From contig VXSG01000097.1 of NCBI GenBank assembly GCA_009838075.1, positions 1 through 64,000 on the forward strand: DNA of 64,000 nucleotides, written 5' to 3'. The position numbers and the translations under genes were made by a program. The first letter of the stretch is position 1. Each line of letters begins with the position of its first letter. The notes beneath the pieces were generated by a model. That model saw only the letters and a list, made by a program, of their open reading frames with translations. It was not told the origin of the DNA and made no database searches. This document shows, piece after piece, positions 10,946 through 19,576 of this stretch. This stretch comes from Boseongicola sp. SB0665_bin_10 (GTDB lineage: Bacteria > Pseudomonadota > Alphaproteobacteria > Rhodobacterales > Rhodobacteraceae).

Positions 10946-11022
10946 AGGTGTAGCCACGCGCCAGTGGTGCGTGCGTTTCCAACGCAACTGCGATCCATCT
11001 CGTCCAAGGCGCGATCGTTACG

Positions 11023-12147
11023 TTACCCCGCCCTTGCTTCGTCCCGCCTCTTTCCGGAAACGCCGAGAGCCAGCGTTGCAGCCATGAACGCATCAAGATC
11101 GCCGTCAAGAACACCTGCCGTGTCTGACGTCTCGTGCCCGGTTCGCAGGTCCTTCACCATCTGGTAGGGCTGCAGGACGTAGGACCGGATCTGGTTGCCC
11201 CAGCCGGCGTCTCCCTTGCCTTCATGGGCCTCGGTGATCTCCGCGTTTCGCCTTTCGAGCTCCAGCTGGTACAGGCGGGACTTCAGGGTTTTCATGGCGA
11301 TTTCACGGTTCTGGTGCTGCGACTTTTCGGAGGAGGTGACGACGATGCCGGTCGGCAAGTGCGTCATTCTTACGGCAGAATCCGTGGTGTTGACGTGCTG
11401 ACCGCCAGCGCCGGACGAGCGAAAGGTGTCGATGCGGACATCCGCCGGGTTCACCTCGACCTCGATGCTGTCGTCCACGACGGGGTAGACCCAGACGGAC
11501 GAGAAGGAGGTGTGCCGCCGCGCCGCGCTGTCGTATGGGGAAATGCGGACCAGTCGGTGCACGCCGCTTTCGGACTTCAGCCACCCGTATGCGTTCTGAC
11601 CAGCAATCTTGAAGCATACCGACTTGAGTCCAGCCTCTTCGCCCGGTTGCAGGGACTGGATCCGCACTTCGTAGCCGTGGGCTTCGGCCCAGCGTTCATA
11701 CATGCGCGCCAGCATTTTCACCCAGTCGCAGCTCTCCGTTCCGCCGGCACCCGCATTGATCTCGAGATAGGTGTCGTTGCCATCGGCTTCGCCATCCAGG
11801 AGCGCTTCGACCTCGGCTTGGGCGGCGCGTTCGGCGAGAGACGTCAGCGCCGCCTTTGCGTCCTCCAGAACTTCAAGATCGTTTTCCTGCTCTCCGAGCC
11901 CGATCAGTTCGACGTTGTCGGAGAGCTCCTGCCGCATGGACGTGAGGCGCTCCATCGCGTCAACGAGCATCTGCCGCTCGCGCATGAGCGTTTGTGCGCG
12001 TTCTGGATCTTTCCAGAGGTTCGGGTCTTCGGCCATCGCGTTGAATTCTTCCAGGCGATGTGCCGCCGTGTCCCAGTCCATGCGTTGGGCCAGCAGATCG
12101 AGCGACTTCTCGATGGCGGCGACCGTGTTTTCCGCCTCGGCACGCAT
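11023..12147 (-). CDS. prfB: Peptide chain release factor 2
   Basis: GAGGQHVNTTDSAVRMTHLPTG GGQ motif, SSEKSQHQNREIAMK, SPYDSAARRHTSF; continuous frame with no frameshift site. Confidence 0.96.
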   Translation of the reverse strand: MRAEAENTVAAIEKSLDLLAQRMDWDTAAHRLEEFNAMAEDPNLWKDPERAQTLMRERQMLVDAMERLTSMRQELSDNVELIGLGEQENDLEVLEDAKAALTSLAERAAQAEVEALLDGEADGNDTYLEINAGAGGTESCDWVKMLARMYERWAEAHGYEVRIQSLQPGEEAGLKSVCFKIAGQNAYGWLKSESGVHRLVRISPYDSAARRHTSFSSVWVYPVVDDSIEVEVNPADVRIDTFRSSGAGGQHVNTTDSAVRMTHLPTGIVVTSSEKSQHQNREIAMKTLKSRLYQLELERRNAEITEAHEGKGDAGWGNQIRSYVLQPYQMVKDLRTGHETSDTAGVLDGDLDAFMAATLALGVSGKRRDEARAG

Positions 12148-12292
12148 GACACCTCTCCATGCAAATCTTGGCTGGCGGACGGGTGATAACAATGCCCGTT
12201 CCTGGCTTCAAGGCAACCGCTTGCAGGCGCGAAACGGACACGGCAAGTTGTTGCCGCAGGAGCAAGACCGGAACTCCATAAGGCGCGAGGCA

Positions 12293-13081
12293 ATGAGTCA
12301 GGGTGTCCAGAGCGAGTCGGCTGCCAGCCCGGTTCCGGAAATCGCGGACGTCACGCTGGCCGAGCTTTTCGTGTCGATCAAGGCTGGAGTGCACGATTTC
12401 AGGAGTGCGCCACTGCACGGAATCCTGTTCAGCGGCGTCTATGTCGTCTCAGGATGGCTGCTTGTCTGGCTCGGCGCCGGCACCTTTTTCTGGACTCTCG
12501 CCATTGCGCTCGGCTTTCCGCTGGTTGCTCCCTTTGCCGCCGCGGGACTTTATGAGACAAGCCGCCGGATCGAGGCAGATGAGCCACTGGAATGGGCCGG
12601 AATGCTGACCGTGGTCTGGAAGGAGCGCGGACGGCAGTTGCCTTGGGTGGGCGCGATTCTCGCTTTCGTGTTCCTGTTCTGGAGCATTTTTGCCCATATG
12701 AGTTTCGCGCTGTTTCTCGGTCGCGCGGCCATGACAAATGTCCTGACCTCGTGGGATGTGTACCTGACGCCAACCGGCTTCTCGATGCTGGTGTTCCAAG
12801 GTGTCATTGGCGGCGCAGTCGCATTCCTGACATTCGCGTTGACGGTCGTGTCGCTGCCATTGCTGGTGGACAAGGAGATCGACTTTGTGACGGCAATGCT
12901 GATTAGTGTCAGGACCGTCGCCAGGAACAGGCTGGCCATGTGCGTTTGGGCCGCGATCATTGCCGCCAGCCTGCTTGTCGCGATGCTGCCCCTGTTCTTG
13001 GGGCTTCTCATTGTGTTGCCCGTCCTCGGACATGCAACCTGGCACCTCTACAGACGAGCACTCTACGTTCCGCTGACGTGA
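12293..13081 (+). CDS. DUF2189 family integral membrane protein
   Basis: 262 aa polytopic; start at ATG MSQGVQSES (track ORF extends upstream over prfB). Confidence 0.8.
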   Translation: MSQGVQSESAASPVPEIADVTLAELFVSIKAGVHDFRSAPLHGILFSGVYVVSGWLLVWLGAGTFFWTLAIALGFPLVAPFAAAGLYETSRRIEADEPLEWAGMLTVVWKERGRQLPWVGAILAFVFLFWSIFAHMSFALFLGRAAMTNVLTSWDVYLTPTGFSMLVFQGVIGGAVAFLTFALTVVSLPLLVDKEIDFVTAMLISVRTVARNRLAMCVWAAIIAASLLVAMLPLFLGLLIVLPVLGHATWHLYRRALYVPLT

Positions 13082-13099
13082 CCTCGGCGTCGCGCAGCA

Positions 13100-13118
13100 G
13101 CGGGCCGGACTGGCCCGC
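13100..13118. terminator. Stem-loop between convergent genes, possible bidirectional terminator (no T-tract)
   Basis: GCGGGCC-GGACT-GGCCCGC perfect 7-bp stem in the 62-nt convergent gap. Confidence 0.45.
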
Positions 13119-13143
13119 ATGTGAGTCGCATCGTTCGGGTGCG

Positions 13144-14061
13144 CTACAGTTCGCGCTCGGGTGTTCGGAAGATCGTGTCCCGGTGCCATTCCAGATAGCT
13201 CTTCCTTGGGAGATATTCCGAACTCTGCGGTTTCCTCAGGCTCTTGCCGTGAAATCCGACCAGCCAGTCGACGTTGGTCGATCCCGAGAGGTGCTGGCTG
13301 CAGGCGATGGTGCTTCCGTCGTCCCGGACGGTGAACGCTCCCAAATCGAATGCCTTGTGATGAAGCACGCAGAGCGAAAGGCCGTTCGGGACGTCGTCAG
13401 GCCCGCCGTGCGTGTGCCACTTGATGTGCGCGGCCTCAAGCCCCGCTGGCCGATCCCCGAGCCGCAGGTCGTAGCCGCAGACGCAGCACCGTTTCTCGTA
13501 GGCCATAAGGACCTTTTGGCGGAACTCGGGATCCCGCTTCCTTCTTTCGGCAGTGACCGCTCCGGCAACATGGCTGAGACCGACGTCTTCAAGGATTCCC
13601 TGGTGCAGGGAGTCGGGAAAGTGTTTGTCAAGGAGGCGCCGCGCCACGACTCCCACACTTCTTGAATCGGCCATCAGGACTTGCAGGACGTCGTCCTCGA
13701 ACCCGCCTCTCGCGTGCTTTTCGACCAAGTCGCGCCTGCGCGCGTCGCCTTGGTCATTGGGCAGGATGGGCGGCCCGTCCGCCCTGACCTTCCACAGCCC
13801 GTCGTTCTGGAGTCTCCAGAACGGATATTCCGGTCTGGGATTTGGTGTCCACGGACCATATGCCTTCAGCAGCGCCTTCAACCTGTCGTCCAGGTCATGA
13901 AACGCAACCGCTTCATTGCCTCTGCGCAGTTCGCCAAGAGCCAGCAGGACGAGCAAGGGCTTGTGCGCGGCCGGCTGCTGTCTGGCGACGCCGGACTTGC
14001 CCAACTGGATGTTGTCGAACCTGTCTAGGAGTGAGGCTAGGTCAGTCATGCACGCAAGCAC
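13144..14061 (-). CDS. HNH endonuclease with N-terminal sulfur-binding-like domain; probable phosphorothioated-DNA-dependent type IV restriction endonuclease
   Basis: 305 aa; N-terminal AAHKPLLVLLALGELRRG...PEYPFWRLQNDGLW (SBD-like), C-terminal CCVCGYD...LEAAHIKWHTHGGPDDVPNGLSLCVLHHKAFD HNH. Confidence 0.75.
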   Translation of the reverse strand: MLACMTDLASLLDRFDNIQLGKSGVARQQPAAHKPLLVLLALGELRRGNEAVAFHDLDDRLKALLKAYGPWTPNPRPEYPFWRLQNDGLWKVRADGPPILPNDQGDARRRDLVEKHARGGFEDDVLQVLMADSRSVGVVARRLLDKHFPDSLHQGILEDVGLSHVAGAVTAERRKRDPEFRQKVLMAYEKRCCVCGYDLRLGDRPAGLEAAHIKWHTHGGPDDVPNGLSLCVLHHKAFDLGAFTVRDDGSTIACSQHLSGSTNVDWLVGFHGKSLRKPQSSEYLPRKSYLEWHRDTIFRTPEREL

Positions 14062-14220
14062 GAAAGCCGCACTTCAATTTGGAGAGATGCACGGCTTCGG
14101 TGCGGACCGGGACAGACAGCCTCACGCCAGAATGCCCCGGCTAAATCAGTCGCTCCTCGAATGACCAAGATTGGGCGCTTCGCTTGGTGAAACGATGTTC
14201 CCGCAATGGTCGGCAATGCG

Positions 14221-15594
14221 TCAATCGTCGTCGTCATCCGCTTCGGGGACAGCCACGAATTCCGGATAGGCCTCTATACCGAGTTCCACGACGTCCTGAC
14301 CCAACTGCTCCGCGCTCGGCGAGACACGCAGTCCGATGAGCCGGTCGATCAGCATCCAGATCACTGTCGAGACGCCAAAGACAAAGACGCCAATCGCAAC
14401 GATGCCGGTCAGCTGCACGAAAAGGTTTCCGCCCGCTGCAAGGCAGACGGCGAGCGTTCCCCAGATGCCGGCGAACAGGTGGGCCGGAATGGCGCCCACG
14501 ACGTCATCGACCCGAACCATCTCCAGCAGCCGGAGTCCCGCAACCGCAATGGCGCCTCCGACCCCGCCAATCAGGATCGCCCATTGGTGGTCGACGAGGT
14601 CCGGCCCGGCGGTGATCGCCACGAGCCCTGCGATCGCTCCGTTCAGCGTTGCCAGAAGGTCCATGCGTCCGAGGATTGGCTTGGACAGAACCAGCGCCGC
14701 CACGACGCCCGCTCCGGCCGCGATGTTGGTGTTGGCGAATATGTTGCTCAGCGCCACCGCGTCCGTTGCCGAATTCAGTGCGAGCTGGGAGCCGCCGTTG
14801 AATCCGAACCAGCCCAGCCAAAGGATGAACACGCCCAGCGTGACGATGGGGACGTTTGAGGGCGGCATCTGCCGAACGGTGCCGTCCTTGCGGAACCGTC
14901 CGCGCCGCGCACCGAGCAGCATGGCGCCGGACAGCGCGGCCCATCCCCCGGTCGAGTGCACGATCGTGGACCCAGCAAAGTCCTGGAAGCCCATTTCGGC
15001 CAGCCAGCCGCCGCCCCAGGTCCATGCGCCCACGATCGGATAGATGACGGCGGTCAGTATCGCCACGAACAGGAAGAACGACCACAGCCGCACGCGCTCG
15101 GCGAGTGTGCCGGAGATGATTGACGCCGTTGTCGCGACAAAGACCATCTGGAAGAACCAGTCCGACATCGTGGCATGTCCGGAGGAATCCGCCAGCAATG
15201 TTTCGCGGGCCTGGTCGATTGCGTCCGGAGCGGCGCTCAGGAGCGCGACCTCGCTGGCCGAGTTGCCGCGGAACAGCGAGAGCGATCCGAAGAAGCCGCC
15301 GTCTACGTCGACATACATGACGTTGTAGCCGATGACGTAGTAGGCCAACCCGGCAATCGAGTAGAGCCCGATGTTCTTCATGCAGATGACGGAGGCGTTC
15401 TTCGTGCGAACGGACCCGGCTTCCAGCATCGTGAAGCCGGCGCACATCCACATGACCAGTGCGCCCCAGATAAGAAACGCAAACGTGTTGAGCACGAATC
15501 CGGTTTCCGCGCCGACCGGCGCCTGCGCCATGGCTGAGGCCGGCAGAAGACCCAGAATCGCTGCGAGTCCCAGAATTTCAATCAGCTTTTGCAT
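14221..15594 (-). CDS. amtB: Ammonium transporter
   Basis: Signal-like N-terminus MQKLIEILGLAAILGLLPASAMAQ, WGGGWLAEMGFQDFAGSTIVHSTGGWAAL, C-terminal QDVVELGIEAYPEF. Confidence 0.95.
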   Translation of the reverse strand: MQKLIEILGLAAILGLLPASAMAQAPVGAETGFVLNTFAFLIWGALVMWMCAGFTMLEAGSVRTKNASVICMKNIGLYSIAGLAYYVIGYNVMYVDVDGGFFGSLSLFRGNSASEVALLSAAPDAIDQARETLLADSSGHATMSDWFFQMVFVATTASIISGTLAERVRLWSFFLFVAILTAVIYPIVGAWTWGGGWLAEMGFQDFAGSTIVHSTGGWAALSGAMLLGARRGRFRKDGTVRQMPPSNVPIVTLGVFILWLGWFGFNGGSQLALNSATDAVALSNIFANTNIAAGAGVVAALVLSKPILGRMDLLATLNGAIAGLVAITAGPDLVDHQWAILIGGVGGAIAVAGLRLLEMVRVDDVVGAIPAHLFAGIWGTLAVCLAAGGNLFVQLTGIVAIGVFVFGVSTVIWMLIDRLIGLRVSPSAEQLGQDVVELGIEAYPEFVAVPEADDDDD

Positions 15595-15806
15595 GATGAT
15601 CGTGTCCCTGTCTTTCGTGAACGCACTTTGGCATGTCACGGCGGAGCCCGAAAATCAACGCTGAACCTGACATGACAATCCGATTGTGCCCTTGACACCG
15701 CGATGCATCGTCGGCAGACAATTGACGGAAATTACGCGCGGAAAATGCTGCTTGTCACTTTCGTGGCAAGTTCATGGCCGCGCAAGTCTTGGGTAAGGAG
15801 ATTGAG

Positions 15807-16160
15807 ATGGATTGCAGAGCCTCGCGGGACGGACACGCTGTGGTCGTCGAAGTCGAAGGACGCATCGACGGTGCCACGGCCGGGGATCTGGAGAATTCTA
15901 TGATGGCCGAAATCGAGGACACGGACAAGGTTGTGGTCTGTGACCTCAACGGCGTTTCATATGTCAGCAGCGCCGGACTCCGGGCAATTCTCGTCGTTGC
16001 CAAGCGACTCTCCAAGCAGGCGGTGGATTTCTCGATCTGCGGGCTCAACGGCCCCGTGGCCGAAGTGTTCCACATTTCCGGATTTGACAGGATTTTCAAG
16101 GTTTACGAAAAGCGCGAAGAGGCACTGGCAGAAGCGACCGCCAATTCAGGACAGGCCTAA
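15807..16160 (+). CDS. STAS-domain anti-sigma factor antagonist (RsbV/SpoIIAA-like)
   Basis: DLNGVSYVSSAGLRAILVVAK phosphorylatable-Ser motif; ATG 15807 preceded by AAGGAG. Confidence 0.9.
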   Translation: MDCRASRDGHAVVVEVEGRIDGATAGDLENSMMAEIEDTDKVVVCDLNGVSYVSSAGLRAILVVAKRLSKQAVDFSICGLNGPVAEVFHISGFDRIFKVYEKREEALAEATANSGQA

Positions 16161-16161
16161 A

Positions 16162-16653
16162 ATGTCCAAGGTGGAGCGCCTTGAGATTGACAGCCAGGTC
16201 GAAAACCTCACAAAGATCGAGGCTTGGATAGATTCATTCTGCGAATCTCACTTCCCGGCGGTTGAGTTCAGGCACAAGATGCATCTTGTCATCGAGGAAC
16301 TGTTCATGAACGCCGTCATGCATGGCTACGGAGGAGACCGCAAGGACGGCCCGATCTGGCTTGCCCTGCATCCGTTGCCCGAAGGTGCGGCGCTCGTCAT
16401 AGAGGATGACGCGCCGCCTTTCAATGTCCTTGAGGACGGTCCAGCACCGGATACGCAGTCCGGCGTGGAGGACAGACCGATCGGCGGGCTTGGCATCATG
16501 CTGGTCCGGAACATGGCCGACCACGTAAGCTACGACTACGACAAGCGCAATCGGATCACCACGGTCTTTGGCCGCGGGCCGCCGCCCGGCGGCGGCGCGG
16601 ATATGGACGTGGAAGGATCGGCAGCGGCCGGGCTGCAGGGGTCGTCGCCATGA
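16162..16653 (+). CDS. GHKL ATP-binding anti-sigma factor kinase (RsbW/SpoIIAB-like)
   Basis: HLVIEELFMNAVMHGYGG N-box, LVIEDDAPPFN, GGLGIMLVRNMAD G2 box. Confidence 0.9.
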   Translation: MSKVERLEIDSQVENLTKIEAWIDSFCESHFPAVEFRHKMHLVIEELFMNAVMHGYGGDRKDGPIWLALHPLPEGAALVIEDDAPPFNVLEDGPAPDTQSGVEDRPIGGLGIMLVRNMADHVSYDYDKRNRITTVFGRGPPPGGGADMDVEGSAAAGLQGSSP

Positions 16654-16680
16654 AGTTCGGCAAGTCAAGGCGGTCAAGAG

Positions 16681-17424
16681 ATGCGACCCGGTAGGCTGAC
16701 GATCCAGTTCATCTTCGTGCTTTGCCTGTTGCCGATCGTCGGGCTGTCGGTTGCGGGCGTTCTGAACTACCTGAAATTCGAGCGACTTCTCACGTCGAAT
16801 GTTGCGGCCCGCTACGACGCCGTGCTGCGCGACCTGGTCTTGGCCATCGGGAACAGCCTCGAGGAGGGGTTGACGCTGGGCACGACGAGATCGACCGAAC
16901 AGTTGATCCAGCGCTCCGTAAGCCAGTTCGAAGGCGCCTTCGACCTTTTCGTGACGGACGTAGATGGCGTGCTGCTCTACACGACCAGGCCATCTGCCGA
17001 GGAACAGGACAACGCCGCGTTCGAAGAAGGGGTTGCGGAGCTTGAGATCCCGACGCCGGGTGACGTCCTGCACACTTTCGGTTCCGGAGAAGGCTTCTCG
17101 GCCCGAATGGCAATCCTGCAGAACGGCAGGCCGGTCGGGACGCTTGTGCTGTCACATGACGGTGGCGATGTCATGGGAGACCTGGACGAGACATCGTTGC
17201 ATCTCGTCAATGCGCTGCTTGGCTCCTTGCTGCCGGTCATTCCGCTCCTGGTTCTCGGAACCGTGGTGGTCCTGGGGCGAATCGAGGGGCAGATCGCGAA
17301 GCGAAGCGAAACCTTGCATCAGGCGAGCGAACCCGAAGCCCCCGAGCCCGCGTCTCCCGACCCGCTCGTGCACGCGGTATGGAAGATCGGGCAGGAGATG
17401 GCCAATGCGCGGAAGGCCGGATGA
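16681..17424 (+). CDS. Membrane sensor-like protein, two TM segments flanking an extracytoplasmic domain
   Basis: N-terminal TM (LTIQFIFVLCLLPIVGLSVAGVLNY), C-proximal TM (LLGSLLPVIPLLVLGTVVVLG); no family firmly recognised. Confidence 0.65.
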   Translation: MRPGRLTIQFIFVLCLLPIVGLSVAGVLNYLKFERLLTSNVAARYDAVLRDLVLAIGNSLEEGLTLGTTRSTEQLIQRSVSQFEGAFDLFVTDVDGVLLYTTRPSAEEQDNAAFEEGVAELEIPTPGDVLHTFGSGEGFSARMAILQNGRPVGTLVLSHDGGDVMGDLDETSLHLVNALLGSLLPVIPLLVLGTVVVLGRIEGQIAKRSETLHQASEPEAPEPASPDPLVHAVWKIGQEMANARKAG

Positions 17425-17425
17425 C

Positions 17426-19576
17426 ATGAAGTCCCGTTTTCTCGCTTTCTTCATGCTGGCCCTGATTCTGCTGACGCTGATTCCGTTTCTGCTGTTCGGG
17501 ATACTGTCGGTTCGCACATTCGAGGCTCGCCTTCTGCCGGAAGTGGAGAACCAGACGATCAATTCCGCTCTGAGCCTCCAGCGACGCCTCAATCTCGCAA
17601 TTGCGTTCTCCGGCGGCTTGGAATCGTTGCGCGGAGTCGAAGAGACGCTTGACGCGACTCGGTCATTTTCGGCAGGCATGGAGTTTCTGGCGTTGACGGA
17701 TCCGGACGGAGAGATTCTCTACCTTTCCGCAAGTGATCCGGACAGCGTTGCCGGAACACTTTCCAAGCTGGCCGATCCGGCCCCGATGGCGATGGCCGAA
17801 CGGCTATTTGGCACATGGGAGAAGGTGACCGGCAGGCCGCTTCTCTCTCCCATCGAGATGTCCGGTCGCCGGATGGGCAACCTGCTCCTGTCCAGCCTGC
17901 CGCTCGGGAGAGACCCCGACAGTCCCGATGGCTTCCTGCATGCAGGTGTCAATATCGAGGTGATCGATGCACTGACGCGTGACATCTGGTTTGACATAGT
18001 CACCGTGGTGATTGCGGTCGCCCTTGTGGCCATCGAGTTCCTGATCCTGATCTACGCCGTACTGATCATCCGCCCTCTCTGGATGATCGAATTCCTCACG
18101 GCCAGGCTGCTGGTCAAGGATCTGCGTTTCGTGCCTGCGTCCCTGTGGGGCGGCGGCATGCAGAAGCTGGTTCGTCGGATCAACGAGGTGATCTGGCGAG
18201 GCGTTGACATCGCCAAGACCCGCGCGGGCGAGATTGGGCTGCTCCTGCCAGGTGCCGACGGCCCCCGACCGATTCGGTCTCCGGCTGTCTCGTACATCCG
18301 CCTTCCCCTTTTCATGTTCTTCCTCTCGGAGGCCATCCTGCGACCGATCCTGCCGCAGTTTCTGGGACAGTTTGCGCCGCCTGACAGCGACCCGGGTCTG
18401 CGGATCGGCCAGATCATGGCCGGTTTCATGGCGGCATCCCTGATTTCAGTGCTTGTCGGCTCGGTTCTCGCGGAGCGTTTCGGCGCCCGACGTGTCTTCT
18501 TCTGGGGCGCCGTCCTGAGCGCCGCCGGCATAGCGGGCCATCTCGCCGCGCAGGGCTTTGCCAGCATCCTGCTATCGAGGTCGCTCACGGGATTCGGCTA
18601 CGGGCTGGTTTACGCTGCGGCGCAGATCTACATCAGCCAGCATGCAAAGCGTGATCGCCGAAGCTCCGGGTTTTCGGTGTTCTTTGCCGTGGTCGTCTCC
18701 GCCGAAATCTGCGGCCCGGCCTTGGGCGGCGTGCTGGCGGACAGGCTTGGCCTGGCTTCCGCACTGGTGGCGGCAACCGTCGTCGCGGCAGTTTCGGCAT
18801 TGCTCTGCATGCTTGTCATCTCCCGCTTGGTGCCGGACCTTACGGATGCTTCGGCCACGCCGGAGGATGTTGCCGAGGCAGAGGCCGAAGACCATGTCAC
18901 GAGACAACTGCCCGGCGTGCAATGGGACGCGTTCCGGACAGTCCTGCTGAATCCGAGATTCATGGTCGCCATGATCTGTTTCGCGATTCCTGCCAAGGCG
19001 CTCCTGACCGGGGGCCTGTTCCTCCTGATGCCGCTGGCGGTCGTGGGGTCGGGAGGCAGCGTCGCGGACAGCGCCCGCGTGCTCATGGCCTATGGCATTG
19101 CCATTCTTCTGCTGGCGCCGATTGTGTCGCCGCTCGCCGATCGCTGGCGAAAGTTCCATCTTTGGGTGGCCGTGGGCTGCGGCGTTGCGGGGATAGGGCT
19201 CGTCCTGCCTCACACGTTGCACACGCTCGGCCACGGAGGATTGATCGTGCTCATGGTCGCCACGTTGCTCTTTGGTGTGGGCCAGACCTTGTCTATCCCG
19301 GCTCAGATCAGCTATCTCATGCATGTGTCCGAGACGAGAGGTCCCAGCACCAGCGCGGGTGCGGTGCTAGGCGTCTTTCGTTTCATCGAGCGCCTGGGTT
19401 CGCTTTTTGGCCCGTTGGTCGCGAGCGGCTTGCTGCTGGCGTCGACACCGGAGGAGGCGCTAATGTTGATGGGCATTGCGGCCGTGCTGCTGATGGCCTG
19501 CGGATTGAGCTGGTATCTGGCATTCGGGGATCAGGAGGAGGGAGATGCGATTCGTGCCTTGCTTTTCGAGACGTGA
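17426..19576 (+). CDS. MFS transporter with N-terminal TM-extracytoplasmic sensor-like domain
   Basis: MKSRFLAFFMLALILLTLIPFLLFGILSVRTFEARLLPEVENQ... extracytoplasmic region, then MFS helices and motifs (GSVLAERFGARRVFF, GFGYGLVYAAAQIYIS, SPLADRWRKFHLW). Confidence 0.8.
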   Translation: MKSRFLAFFMLALILLTLIPFLLFGILSVRTFEARLLPEVENQTINSALSLQRRLNLAIAFSGGLESLRGVEETLDATRSFSAGMEFLALTDPDGEILYLSASDPDSVAGTLSKLADPAPMAMAERLFGTWEKVTGRPLLSPIEMSGRRMGNLLLSSLPLGRDPDSPDGFLHAGVNIEVIDALTRDIWFDIVTVVIAVALVAIEFLILIYAVLIIRPLWMIEFLTARLLVKDLRFVPASLWGGGMQKLVRRINEVIWRGVDIAKTRAGEIGLLLPGADGPRPIRSPAVSYIRLPLFMFFLSEAILRPILPQFLGQFAPPDSDPGLRIGQIMAGFMAASLISVLVGSVLAERFGARRVFFWGAVLSAAGIAGHLAAQGFASILLSRSLTGFGYGLVYAAAQIYISQHAKRDRRSSGFSVFFAVVVSAEICGPALGGVLADRLGLASALVAATVVAAVSALLCMLVISRLVPDLTDASATPEDVAEAEAEDHVTRQLPGVQWDAFRTVLLNPRFMVAMICFAIPAKALLTGGLFLLMPLAVVGSGGSVADSARVLMAYGIAILLLAPIVSPLADRWRKFHLWVAVGCGVAGIGLVLPHTLHTLGHGGLIVLMVATLLFGVGQTLSIPAQISYLMHVSETRGPSTSAGAVLGVFRFIERLGSLFGPLVASGLLLASTPEEALMLMGIAAVLLMACGLSWYLAFGDQEEGDAIRALLFET

